Positions 1 to 6,497 of a stretch of DNA of 8,040 bases are shown piece after piece. The stretch is taken from contig JALXCS010000066.1 of NCBI GenBank assembly GCA_026990815.1, positions 1-8,040 of the forward strand, given 5' to 3'. This DNA comes from Methylomonas sp. Lineage in GTDB: Bacteria > Pseudomonadota > Gammaproteobacteria > Methylococcales > Methylomonadaceae. Under the pieces are notes generated by a model. That model had not been told where the DNA came from. It ran no database searches and worked only from the letters and a program-made list of their open reading frames with translations. The number at the start of each line of letters is the position of its first letter. Position 1 is the first letter of the stretch. Both the position numbers and the translations under genes were made by a program.

Positions 1-431
1 TTGTTACACCAGCTTCTATTCCACTAATTGGTACCATCTTAATTAAATAATCTTTTCCAGCTTGAACTTCACCAGTGGAAACCTTTTGATCCTTTGAAAA
101 AATAATTGCAGTAAAAAAATAGATAATTTCCTGCCAGAAAATTACCCAGATATGATTTTTTATTCCCACTGACTTGATTCCAGCCAGGAATAGTGGATAC
201 CCGGGGGTTCTGAAAACTTCAGGTCCTGATGGAGCATCTCTGTATTGTGTGTGAGAAATAATATCCTTCGAGGAAATTGCAAAAATATGTTTATGTAAAA
301 GATTATCTGCTAAATCAATGTAAACCTTAGTATCCAGATGCTCGTAATGAGCATCGCCGGTGGTAGCAATATAATAAAAAAAGAAGCTGATGCGAAAGAT
401 GATCAAAGCTCCAATTGTCCAACGAAACCAT
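1..431 (-). pseudogene. Broken or chimeric N-terminal copy of a GT-C glycosyltransferase, running off the left edge
   Basis: Read on the minus strand, one frame is open from 436 to 1. Its first ~110 codons (430 to about 98) clearly resemble the N-terminus of the intact glycosyltransferase at 536-1981. Shared stretches include WTIG, IDLADNLL, GPEVFRTPG and WVIFWQEIIY. Two defects are visible. The ATG matching the paralogue's start (431-429) is out of frame with the conserved protein, as if two bases were lost or one gained in the first codons, and an in-frame TAA lies just upstream (439-437). The homology also stops at about position 98. The next 32 codons read as a polar, soluble-looking sequence (for example STGEVQAGKDYLIKM) with no match to the paralogue's second membrane segment. 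It is probably a decayed tandem duplicate joined to unrelated sequence. A non-ATG start (TTG in frame, 8 codons into the conserved part) cannot be excluded, and the 3' part lies outside the window. Confidence 0.7.
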
Positions 432-535
432 ATTGATTAAGCCCCGGGGTGATTCAAAGTATGGAAGTAAACGTAGAACATGCAGAAAAAACGGAGGGTT
501 AGCAAATATTTTTTAAACAGATAAGACTATTTTGA

Positions 536-1981
536 TTAACAAGCATTAGTTGCAAAAACTTTAGATTTTAAAGAGAGAAATAATTTCTGAAATATTGACC
601 AGCACCAGATTCCTCCCCAGATTGCCTGAATGAACCAGAACACATCAACTGGCAGTCTGAATCTGGCGTAGCCAGTCGGGCCGGCAACACTGATGTAATA
701 AAAGTTTGCCAGCATTATCAGCCATAAGAAAGGGGCTTTTTTCTGAAAAACGTAAAAAACACCCAACAAGGCAAAAATCATGGTCAGTACACTGGTAATG
801 ATGGACAATAAATAAAGTGGCCTGGCATGAGTGACAAAATAAAACAATTTGCCGAGGATGCTGGTTTTTGAAAAAACTGGGATGCCCAAAGCGTCGGTTT
901 TTTCCGCTTGTAGCGTGTCTGGGAGTAACTCAATAAAAGGAATGGGTGCGCCCGGTTCATGATAAACATTATAGACTTCTACGGCAAAAGGAACGTACAT
1001 GGCTTTTAAAGTGCCACTTATCCATTGGGTCAGATAGGTTTTTGGATATTTAAACAGCTCCTTTACGGCGATTTGTTGCTGGAATTTGAAAAATTCGACC
1101 GTATCCAATGGTCGTCCCAACTGCTGTTCCTGTTCTATAAGGGCTTCTGCAACTATTTTTCGGGCATGATTTCGACCGTCCCAATAGCTTCTTATCCCTT
1201 CTGCGTTCCAGACTCTGGGGACATGATAATGGATCAGCACATTACTGGCCTGGCCACTGAAAAAATATTGCCTATAGATTTGATAATTTCGAATGAGCCA
1301 GGGTGAAATGACCAGAAAAAAAGATAATATCATGGCGCTGGTATGTATCCAGCTTTGTTTGTTTTTGTAATAGAAAAATAAAATGGTAGCTGCTGCAACC
1401 CAGGGGAAATAATACATGATCGGACGGATGAGAGCGCCAATCCCCATGATAATACCTGCAGCAACTAAATACTTCCAATGTTGTTTTTTGAAATAAAATC
1501 CTATCGAGAAAAGGCTGCCAATAACAAAAGGCATAAACAGGGTTTCAGACAGGACCATTTTGGTATACGCGATACCACCAGGATTGAGCATCAAAAAAAT
1601 CACACCAATTTTGACTATTTTCGGATCAAAAAGCTGACGGCCATAATGAAAAAACAAATAGACAGACAACAGATAGATGATTTCCTGCCAGAAAATAACC
1701 CAAAGCAGATTTTTCATTCCAAGCAATTTTAATAAAGCTAAAAAAACCGGGAAGCCTGGCGTACGAAAAACTTCCGGCCCATAAGGACGATCTTCCGATT
1801 GCACTTCAAAATCTGGAGTAGCGGAACTCATGGTGAAATCATGATTTCGAAGCAGGTTATCAGCCAGATCAATATAAGCGCCGGAATCCAGGTGGATATG
1901 GGTATGGTCAACCATTAAAAAATAGATAAATAAACCTATCCGAAAAAGAATCAAAAATCCGATAGTCCAGTTGAACCGCAT
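536..1981 (-). CDS. Polytopic GT-C family glycosyltransferase (PMT/ArnT-like)
   Basis: This 481-residue membrane protein has the pattern of bacterial dolichyl-phosphate-mannose-protein-mannosyltransferase-like (PMT_2/GT39-83-like) enzymes. These use a polyprenyl-phosphate sugar and transfer it to an acceptor on the outer face of the inner membrane. Membrane segment 1 (about residues 6-26) is followed by a periplasmic loop with Asp32 in HLDSGAY, at the usual place of the catalytic Asp of GT-C enzymes, and by the family-typical EVFRTPGFPVFLA (70-82). Further marks are SETLF (145-149), IRP (185-187), SPWLIRNY (226-233) and a C-terminal GYARFRLPVD (437-446) before the last hydrophobic segment. 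About ten hydrophobic segments can be seen. Sugar and acceptor cannot be inferred. The ATG start is supported by an extended -10 promoter about 35 bases upstream; the ribosome binding site (AGGCAG) is weak. A damaged paralogue lies immediately downstream on the same strand. Confidence 0.88.
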   Translation of the reverse strand: MRFNWTIGFLILFRIGLFIYFLMVDHTHIHLDSGAYIDLADNLLRNHDFTMSSATPDFEVQSEDRPYGPEVFRTPGFPVFLALLKLLGMKNLLWVIFWQEIIYLLSVYLFFHYGRQLFDPKIVKIGVIFLMLNPGGIAYTKMVLSETLFMPFVIGSLFSIGFYFKKQHWKYLVAAGIIMGIGALIRPIMYYFPWVAAATILFFYYKNKQSWIHTSAMILSFFLVISPWLIRNYQIYRQYFFSGQASNVLIHYHVPRVWNAEGIRSYWDGRNHARKIVAEALIEQEQQLGRPLDTVEFFKFQQQIAVKELFKYPKTYLTQWISGTLKAMYVPFAVEVYNVYHEPGAPIPFIELLPDTLQAEKTDALGIPVFSKTSILGKLFYFVTHARPLYLLSIITSVLTMIFALLGVFYVFQKKAPFLWLIMLANFYYISVAGPTGYARFRLPVDVFWFIQAIWGGIWCWSIFQKLFLSLKSKVFATNAC

Positions 1982-2015
1982 TTGCTAACTGCCTGTTTAG
2001 GGTAAAAAAGTCGTG

Positions 2016-2024
2016 ATTATAACA
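2016..2024 (-). promoter_or_regulatory. Extended -10 promoter of the GT-C glycosyltransferase
   Basis: On the minus strand the sequence reads TGTTATAAT, a perfect match to the extended -10 consensus TGnTATAAT. No good -35 hexamer lies 16-18 bases upstream (AAATAT at best), which is usual for extended -10 promoters. Transcription would start near 2009, giving a leader of about 28 bases to the ATG at 1981. Confidence 0.6.
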
Positions 2025-2263
2025 TGTTGGAAATTGGCATATTTACACGCTTATCAAACTGATTTTGTGACATTTTTTCTTGCTCTAAATCGGATGAAAA
2101 TTTTATTGTATGAATTCTTTGTACACGACAAAAAAATTTATCTTCTTGGCCGTCAAATAGCTAAGTGATGGGAATAACAATAACCTATACGCCTTCCACA
2201 AGTTTTGTCAGGTGTAGAAAAAAGAATTTTATGAATAACTCCTTCTCATTATAAAAGATAAAG

Positions 2264-2272
2264 TGCGATAAT
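2264..2272 (+). promoter_or_regulatory. Probable extended -10 promoter of mgtE
   Basis: TGCGATAAT matches the extended -10 consensus TGnTATAAT with one difference. There is no recognisable -35 at the standard spacing. Transcription would begin near 2279 and leave a leader of about 90 bases. It is the best candidate in the region, but unproven. Confidence 0.4.
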
Positions 2273-2309
2273 ATTTGTTTATGCTACTCAGCACATTCTG
2301 TCGAGATTA

Positions 2310-2340
2310 ATGACTGGGACGCACTTACTCAGTTATTTTT
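2310..2340 (+). promoter_or_regulatory. Weak hairpin plus T-run in the mgtE leader (possible attenuator)
   Basis: ATGACTG (2310-2316) can pair with CAGTTAT (2330-2336), giving seven pairs including one G-U, with a 13-base loop and a T-run to 2340. This is the layout of an intrinsic terminator inside the leader, 27 bases before the mgtE start. The stem is short and AT-rich, so it may be chance. The leader is too short for a classical M-box Mg2+ riboswitch and shows no sign of one. Confidence 0.2.
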
Positions 2341-2367
2341 CCAACCAAAACCGGTCAACGGAAACTA

Positions 2368-3720
2368 ATGTTCAATATTCACGAAAGCCTGAAAGAAACT
2401 CAGCCTCATGTTGCCTTGCAAGAAACAAATACACCAAAGCAAATTGCCAAGACTTTGCGTCAGCACTATGAAAAAGATGTCGGTGTGTTTTTTGCCGAGT
2501 TGGCTAAATTACCTTTGGAAAGTTTATGCAAAGTTTTGATGGAATTGCCAAATGATATTTTTGAGGAGGCTTTTTCCCGTATTCCCCATAAAAAAATGGC
2601 TATTGCCTTATCCTATCTTGAAAGTGATGAGTTGACCGATTTATTGCAACGCGTCAAACAATACGATCAGAATTACGCCAAAAACACTTATCGTTTGCTG
2701 GCACCCGATGAACAGGAGGAAGTGACTAACCTGTCCCAGTATCCGCAGGATCAGGCGGGTGCATACATGAAAACAGAAGTACTAGCAGCAGAATTGACAG
2801 AGACTCTCGGGCAAGTCAAAGAAAAAGTACGCACTTTCAGGAAACAATATCCAAATAGTCCCATTTTTAAATTATTTGTTGTCGATGCCGATAAGCATTT
2901 ACTGTCAACGCTTCATTTTACAGATTTGATGTTGTTCAATGATGATGATTGCTTGCAAGAAATCATGGCAAAGGCAACGGTTCATCATCGCAAACCCATT
3001 AGTGTACATACTACAACTCCGGTTGAAGAAGTCATACAATTATTTGAAGACTATGATCTGAGTGTGGTTGCGGTTGTAGATAGTAATGATCGATTGGAAG
3101 GCCGAATTGTTTTTGAGGATATTTATGATTTGATTCGGATGCAGGAACAACACCAGGCTTTGAAGATGGCTGGTGCTAGTAATGTCGCCGAAGTGGAAGG
3201 TTTTACCTCAGCGCGTGAGGCTCGTCTTCGATGGTTATTTATTAATCTGACGGCTTTGTGTTTCGCCGCTTTTATAGTCAGTCTGTTCAAAGAAACTATT
3301 GAACAACTGGTTGCTCTGGCTATACTAATGCCGATTGTTGCTGCTTTAGGTGGTAATGTGGGTAATCAGGCTGTCACGGTAACGGTACGAAAACTGGCGC
3401 TTGGTCAAATTGATTGGCAAAATGCTTTTCCGGTTATCAAGCGGGAAATCATGATTGCAGTATACAACGGCCTGATAATTGGAGGTGTTGTTTCCATTAT
3501 CACCTTTTTGTGGTTTCATCAGTTTTTGCTCGGTTTGGTGATAGCTATGGCAATTATAATCAACCTTGCCATTGCTGGTTTAATTGGCTCTACAATTCCA
3601 TTGCTGATTAAAAAATTTGGCGGAGATCCAGCTATTGCTTCTCCCTTATTACTGACAACAGCAACGGATGCAATTGGTTTTTTTGTGTTTTTAGGATTAG
3701 CGGAAATGATCTTGCTCTAG
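2368..3720 (+). CDS. mgtE: MgtE-type magnesium channel/transporter
   Basis: This 450-residue protein has the standard MgtE layout and length. It is an inner-membrane Mg2+ channel, normally a homodimer gated by cytosolic Mg2+. The helical MgtE_N domain covers roughly residues 35-130, two CBS domains about 134-258, then a connecting helix and five membrane segments (about 289-307, 313-331, 361-383, 387-413 and 428-449). The pore signature MPIVAALGGNVGNQ is at 321-334. The C-terminal stretch GGDPAIASPLLLTTATDAIG (418-437) contains Asp434, which corresponds to the membrane Mg2+-binding Asp known in Thermus MgtE (Asp432). Nothing essential appears missing. The ATG start has a weak Shine-Dalgarno (CGGA) upstream. 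The gene stands alone between a minus-strand gene and a palindromic repeat, with its own promoter candidate. No strong terminator follows; TTCCTAAGGAA (3731-3741) is only a tiny palindrome without a T-run. Confidence 0.97.
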   Translation: MFNIHESLKETQPHVALQETNTPKQIAKTLRQHYEKDVGVFFAELAKLPLESLCKVLMELPNDIFEEAFSRIPHKKMAIALSYLESDELTDLLQRVKQYDQNYAKNTYRLLAPDEQEEVTNLSQYPQDQAGAYMKTEVLAAELTETLGQVKEKVRTFRKQYPNSPIFKLFVVDADKHLLSTLHFTDLMLFNDDDCLQEIMAKATVHHRKPISVHTTTPVEEVIQLFEDYDLSVVAVVDSNDRLEGRIVFEDIYDLIRMQEQHQALKMAGASNVAEVEGFTSAREARLRWLFINLTALCFAAFIVSLFKETIEQLVALAILMPIVAALGGNVGNQAVTVTVRKLALGQIDWQNAFPVIKREIMIAVYNGLIIGGVVSIITFLWFHQFLLGLVIAMAIIINLAIAGLIGSTIPLLIKKFGGDPAIASPLLLTTATDAIGFFVFLGLAEMILL

Positions 3721-3754
3721 TTTTGGGTCTTTCCTAAGGAACGTTCAAAAATAA

Positions 3755-3874
3755 ATTTAACAACTGACTTGCTTTTTTATTTGCCTTCCACGTTACACAA
3801 ACAGTTACATAGCTTGCTATGCGCCTTATTGTGCGCCTCGAATGCGAATAAAAATTCTGCGCCAGCTGTTAAAT
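3755..3874. repeat. 120-bp imperfect palindrome (MITE/ERIC-like repeat element)
   Basis: The element begins ATTTAACAACTG (3755-3766) and ends CAGCTGTTAAAT (3863-3874), which are inverted copies with one mismatch. Its centre is the perfect hairpin tip CATAGC-TT-GCTATG (3808-3821). Both pairs share the exact midpoint 3814.5. The arms also match in between: TTTTTATTTGC (about 3774-3784) pairs with GCGAATAAAAA (about 3844-3854) after a one-base shift, and ACACAA-type sequence pairs with TTATTGTGCGC. By hand, about 40 of 60 positions per arm pair. Pairing continues partly outward to about 3747/3882 but fades. No transposase gene is present, so if mobile it would be non-autonomous. Transcribed, it would form a long hairpin 34 bases after the mgtE stop codon and might act in termination or mRNA stability. 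Its ends also fit the loose integron attC consensus (RYYYAAC...GTTRRRY), but there is no integrase or cassette array. Confidence 0.75.
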
Positions 3875-4032
3875 TAATTTCTTTCTCGTCCCTAATTTCA
3901 TTGGAATCAAAATAGCGTACAAGAAAAAACGCCGGATAAGTGATTTTTGCTGCAAAATTTTCTAGCATTGATGCGTTAAAAAGCAACGGTTCAGCATGAA
4001 AAACAGAGTGCTTAGATTATGCCAAACAATGG

Positions 4033-4038
4033 TAGAAT
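4033..4038 (+). promoter_or_regulatory. Possible -10 box of the FkbH operon
   Basis: TAGAAT (4033-4038) resembles the -10 hexamer TATAAT; no good -35 is present 16-18 bases upstream. Transcription would start near 4045, downstream of the alternative TTG start at 4039, which favours ATG 4078 as the translation start. Weak on its own. Confidence 0.25.
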
Positions 4039-4077
4039 TTGTTTTCTGCTTGTAAATTAGAATTGAATGATCAACCA

Positions 4078-5862
4078 ATGAATTTGACAACGTGTTTGGA
4101 GTACCCCCTTGACGTTGAAACGATTCTCAGAAAAAAGAAAGCGATAAAAAGAGAGCTTGAGACTGTAAAACCGGTTCCAGCTCTGGAAAAAAATATTGCT
4201 ATTCTGGGAGGCTCTACAACCTCTGAAATCAAAAATATTCTGGAATTATTTTTGCTCAACAAAGGAATCAAAGCGCATTTTTATGAATCCGAATATAACC
4301 AGTACTTTCAGGATGCTGTTTTTGAAAATGAAGCATTAGTCGCATTTAAACCAGATATTATTTATTTGCATACCAGTCATATTAATATCAGCCGTTTTCC
4401 GGATATTAATGATTCTGAACAGACAGTTCAGTCTTTATTGGAGCAGGAAAAGTTAAAATTCAAATCCATCTGGGAGGCATTGGAACGATACGAATGCGCT
4501 GTTATTCAAAACAATTTTGATTTACCGCCTGATCGCAGCCTTGGAAGTCTGGACTTTTCCGAAATTCAGGGAAAAACTTATTTTGTTAATCAGCTAAATC
4601 TTTTTTTTGCAGACCAGGCCAGGAAAAATAACGATCTCTATATTAATGACATCCATTATTTATCGGCTAGTATCGGCATCAATAACTGGTTTGATCGGAG
4701 TTTATGGTATCAGGCTAAATATGCACTTAGTTATTCTGCAATTCCTGAACTGGCTTTAAATTTAAGTAATATTGTAAATGCAATTTTGGGTCAGACCAAA
4801 AAATGTCTGGTATTGGACCTGGATAACACGCTCTGGGGCGGCGTCATTGGGGATGATGGTTTGCATGGCATCACGATTGGCAAAGAAACAGCATTGGGCG
4901 AGGCTTATGTTGATTTTCAGCGTTATGTCAAAGAATTGAAACAGCGAGGAATTATTCTGGCACTTTGTTCAAAAAACGATGATGAAATTGCCAGGGAGGG
5001 ATTGGGGCATCAGGATAATTTGTTGTCCAGTGATGATATGACGGTGATTAAAGCCAATTGGGAGCCAAAGTATCAGAACATCAGAGAAATCGCCGAGGAA
5101 ATCAATATACATCCTGACAGTTTGGTTTTTTTCGACGATAATCCTGCTGAACGTGAAGTAGTTAGCAGCCAGATCCAGGAGGTTACCGTACCAGACATTG
5201 GAGCAGATATTGTTCATTACATTGATTATTTGGACAAAAATGGCTTTTTTGAAGTCTCGCAATTAACAGAGGATGACAGGCAAAGGACGGCTTATTATCA
5301 GAAACAAAAGCTTCGAACTGAAGCCAAAGCCAGTTTTGACAATTATCAGGATTTCTTGCATTCACTGGAAATGAAAGCTGAAATCAAATGCTTTGAACCG
5401 CTATTCCTGGATCGGATTACCCAGTTGATCAATAAAACCAATCAGTTCAATTTAACTACCAAACGTTACACTTTGGCGGAAATTACGGCGATTTCTGAAA
5501 GTGATCAATTTGTTACGTTCTATGGACGGTTAACGGATAAATTCGGAGATAATGGTCTGATCGCCATTACCATTGGATCAATCAGCAACAAACAATGCCA
5601 TATTGATTTATGGTTGATGAGTTGCCGGGTATTGAAAAGGGATATGGAGCGGGCAATGCTGGATACATTAGTCAAAAAATGTCGCAGTTTGGGGCTTACA
5701 GAAATTATTGGCTATTACTATAAAAGCCCAAAAAACAGCATGGTTTCCGATCTTTTTGAGCAAATGGGTTTTCAGTGTATAGAGCTATCCCCTAATCATT
5801 CTGTCTGGAAATTAGCATTGGAAAATTACAAGAATTTGAACACAACGATAAAGGTAAATTAA
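4078..5862 (+). CDS. FkbH-like HAD-superfamily protein (glyceryl-ACP forming)
   Basis: The 594-residue protein matches the long FkbH-like family. Characterised members take 1,3-bisphosphoglycerate, remove phosphate and load the glyceryl group on an ACP in the cytosol. An SGNH-like N-terminal domain starts with IAILGGSTTSEI (about residues 42-53). The HAD phosphatase domain (about 242-387) has motif I DLDNTLWGG with Asp247 and Asp249, motif II LCSKND with Ser298, a likely Lys325, and motif III FFDDNPAERE with Asp353/Asp354. A GNAT-like C-terminal domain (about 424-587) shows NKTNQFN, FGDNG, LMSCRVL and a final MGF motif. All expected catalytic residues appear present. The ATG at 4078 was chosen because family members begin just before the YPLD...LRKKKAIKREL stretch; an in-frame TTG at 4039 would add 13 residues. 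No strong ribosome binding site is seen for either. The stop overlaps the ACP start by one base (TAATG), indicating coupled translation. Confidence 0.93.
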   Translation: MNLTTCLEYPLDVETILRKKKAIKRELETVKPVPALEKNIAILGGSTTSEIKNILELFLLNKGIKAHFYESEYNQYFQDAVFENEALVAFKPDIIYLHTSHINISRFPDINDSEQTVQSLLEQEKLKFKSIWEALERYECAVIQNNFDLPPDRSLGSLDFSEIQGKTYFVNQLNLFFADQARKNNDLYINDIHYLSASIGINNWFDRSLWYQAKYALSYSAIPELALNLSNIVNAILGQTKKCLVLDLDNTLWGGVIGDDGLHGITIGKETALGEAYVDFQRYVKELKQRGIILALCSKNDDEIAREGLGHQDNLLSSDDMTVIKANWEPKYQNIREIAEEINIHPDSLVFFDDNPAEREVVSSQIQEVTVPDIGADIVHYIDYLDKNGFFEVSQLTEDDRQRTAYYQKQKLRTEAKASFDNYQDFLHSLEMKAEIKCFEPLFLDRITQLINKTNQFNLTTKRYTLAEITAISESDQFVTFYGRLTDKFGDNGLIAITIGSISNKQCHIDLWLMSCRVLKRDMERAMLDTLVKKCRSLGLTEIIGYYYKSPKNSMVSDLFEQMGFQCIELSPNHSVWKLALENYKNLNTTIKVN

Positions 5863-6101
5863 TGACTAGAGAAGAAGTGTTTGCTACAGTTCAGGATATT
5901 TTCAGAGATATTTTTGATGACCAGACGCTGGAAATTACAGATACAACCAATGCCGATGATATTGAAGACTGGGATTCCATGAACCACCTGAACCTGGTTA
6001 GCGCCATTGAAAAAAAATTTTCCATTCGTTTTGCCCTGGGAGAGCTTCAAACCCTAAACAATGTTGGCGCCATGATTGACCTGATGATACAAAAATTTTG
6101 A
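5862..6101 (+). CDS. Free-standing acyl carrier protein
   Basis: This 79-residue acidic protein has the usual length and helical pattern of an ACP. The phosphopantetheine attachment site is Ser39 in DWDSMNHLNLV, a clear variant of the DSL motif with Met after the Ser. It should be activated in the cytosol by a phosphopantetheinyl transferase encoded elsewhere. Its start overlaps the FkbH stop (TAATG), and an AAGG Shine-Dalgarno lies at 5851-5854, seven bases upstream. The position directly after an FkbH-like gene makes it the likely acceptor of the glyceryl or related C3 group. By analogy with DltC in the Dlt system it could then serve the MBOAT protein two genes downstream; this last step is inference. 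It is unlikely to be the fatty-acid ACP, which normally has DSLD and sits among fab genes. Confidence 0.95.
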   Translation: MTREEVFATVQDIFRDIFDDQTLEITDTTNADDIEDWDSMNHLNLVSAIEKKFSIRFALGELQTLNNVGAMIDLMIQKF

Positions 6102-6104
6102 TCC

Positions 6105-6497
6105 ATGCGTTTTCATCATATTGGTATTGCTTGCCTGGATATTCCAGAAGCTCTTGAATTTGTCCAGAAATCGTTTGACGTTATCGAAACCACTGACATT
6201 ATTTTTGATAAAAAACAGGATGCTGATTTATGTTTGCTGGAACTTGCCGATGGCAGTCATATCGAATTGGTTTCGGGAAAAGCCGTTGAAAAATTAGTTG
6301 CCAAGCGGCAGTCTCTTTATCACACTTGCTGGTCAGTCAATGACATTGAACAGGCTATCGAAGCCCTATATCGAAACGGAGCAATTCTGATTTCACCACC
6401 CACTGAAGCAATTCTTTTTGATAACAGGAGAGTCGCATTTCTGTTTAGCGAGATTGGCATCATTGAATTACTGGAGGAAAACCTGAGTGCTGTTTAA
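6105..6497 (+). CDS. VOC-superfamily protein, methylmalonyl-CoA-epimerase/glyoxalase-like
   Basis: This 130-residue protein has the paired beta-alpha-beta-beta-beta pattern of the vicinal oxygen chelate fold. The first half opens with FHHIGIACLDIPEALEF and the second with YHTCWSVNDIEQAIEAL, both typical of the epimerase-like (Glyoxalase_4) branch. Likely metal ligands are His5, Glu54 (HIELV), His73 and Glu121 (GIIELLEE), so the metal site seems intact. Family members isomerise or epimerise acyl thioesters or act on small metabolites; the actual substrate here is unknown. Three bases after the ACP stop and overlapping the MBOAT gene by 11 bases, it is firmly part of the operon. It may therefore act on the ACP-bound acyl group, for instance on its stereochemistry, but this is a guess from context. 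The ribosome binding site is poor, suggesting coupling with the ACP gene. Confidence 0.85.
   Translation: MRFHHIGIACLDIPEALEFVQKSFDVIETTDIIFDKKQDADLCLLELADGSHIELVSGKAVEKLVAKRQSLYHTCWSVNDIEQAIEALYRNGAILISPPTEAILFDNRRVAFLFSEIGIIELLEENLSAV
6473..6477 (+). promoter_or_regulatory. Strong ribosome binding site for the MBOAT gene
   Basis: GGAGG lies inside the end of the VOC gene, nine bases before the GTG at 6487. It is the strongest Shine-Dalgarno sequence seen in the operon. It supports GTG as the start codon, giving the family-typical beginning MLFNSYIF. Confidence 0.7.

Larger units (their letters stand above)
1982..2367. other. Divergent intergenic region between the glycosyltransferase gene and mgtE
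   Basis: These 386 bases are AT-rich and carry no convincing coding frame. They hold a promoter candidate on each strand (minus 2016-2024, plus 2264-2272) and a leader of about 90 bases before mgtE with a weak hairpin. Between about 2040 and 2260 nothing recognisable was seen: no tRNA, riboswitch core or transposon end. Confidence 0.6.
3721..4077. other. Intergenic region between mgtE and the FkbH operon
   Basis: These 357 bases hold the 120-bp palindromic repeat (3755-3874) and a weak promoter candidate just before the operon (4033-4038). A 69-codon minus-strand frame (3986-3777) crosses the palindrome but has no recognisable domain or ribosome binding site, and it is best explained by the repeat. 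Nothing else was identified between 3885 and 4030. Confidence 0.6.

Noticed and set aside
442..449. CCCCGGGG palindrome between the two glycosyltransferase copies
   Set aside because: Self-complementary but without a loop or T-run, so not a credible terminator; no other site type recognised.
1025..1732. Plus-strand open frames of 93 and 84 codons (1025-1306 and 1478-1732)
   Set aside because: They lie antisense inside the intact glycosyltransferase gene, whose frame is well supported by family motifs.
498..1989. 10-base inverted repeat GTTAGCAAAT (498-507) / ATTTGCTAAC (1980-1989) flanking the intact glycosyltransferase gene
   Set aside because: Matches of this length are expected many times by chance in 8 kb, and no transposase or target duplication is present.
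2279..2367. M-box Mg2+ riboswitch upstream of mgtE
   Set aside because: The leader is about 90 bases, shorter than a typical M-box, and no matching conserved core was recognised.
3755..3874. Integron attC site
   Set aside because: The ends fit RYYYAAC/GTTRRRY, but any inverted repeat ending GTTAAAT would; there is no integrase, no cassette array and no clear inner L boxes. Kept only as an alternative.
3777..3986. 69-codon minus-strand open frame with a Cys-containing C-terminus
   Set aside because: Most of its 3' half lies within the 120-bp palindrome, and no ribosome binding site or recognisable domain is seen, so it is best explained as a by-product of the repeat.
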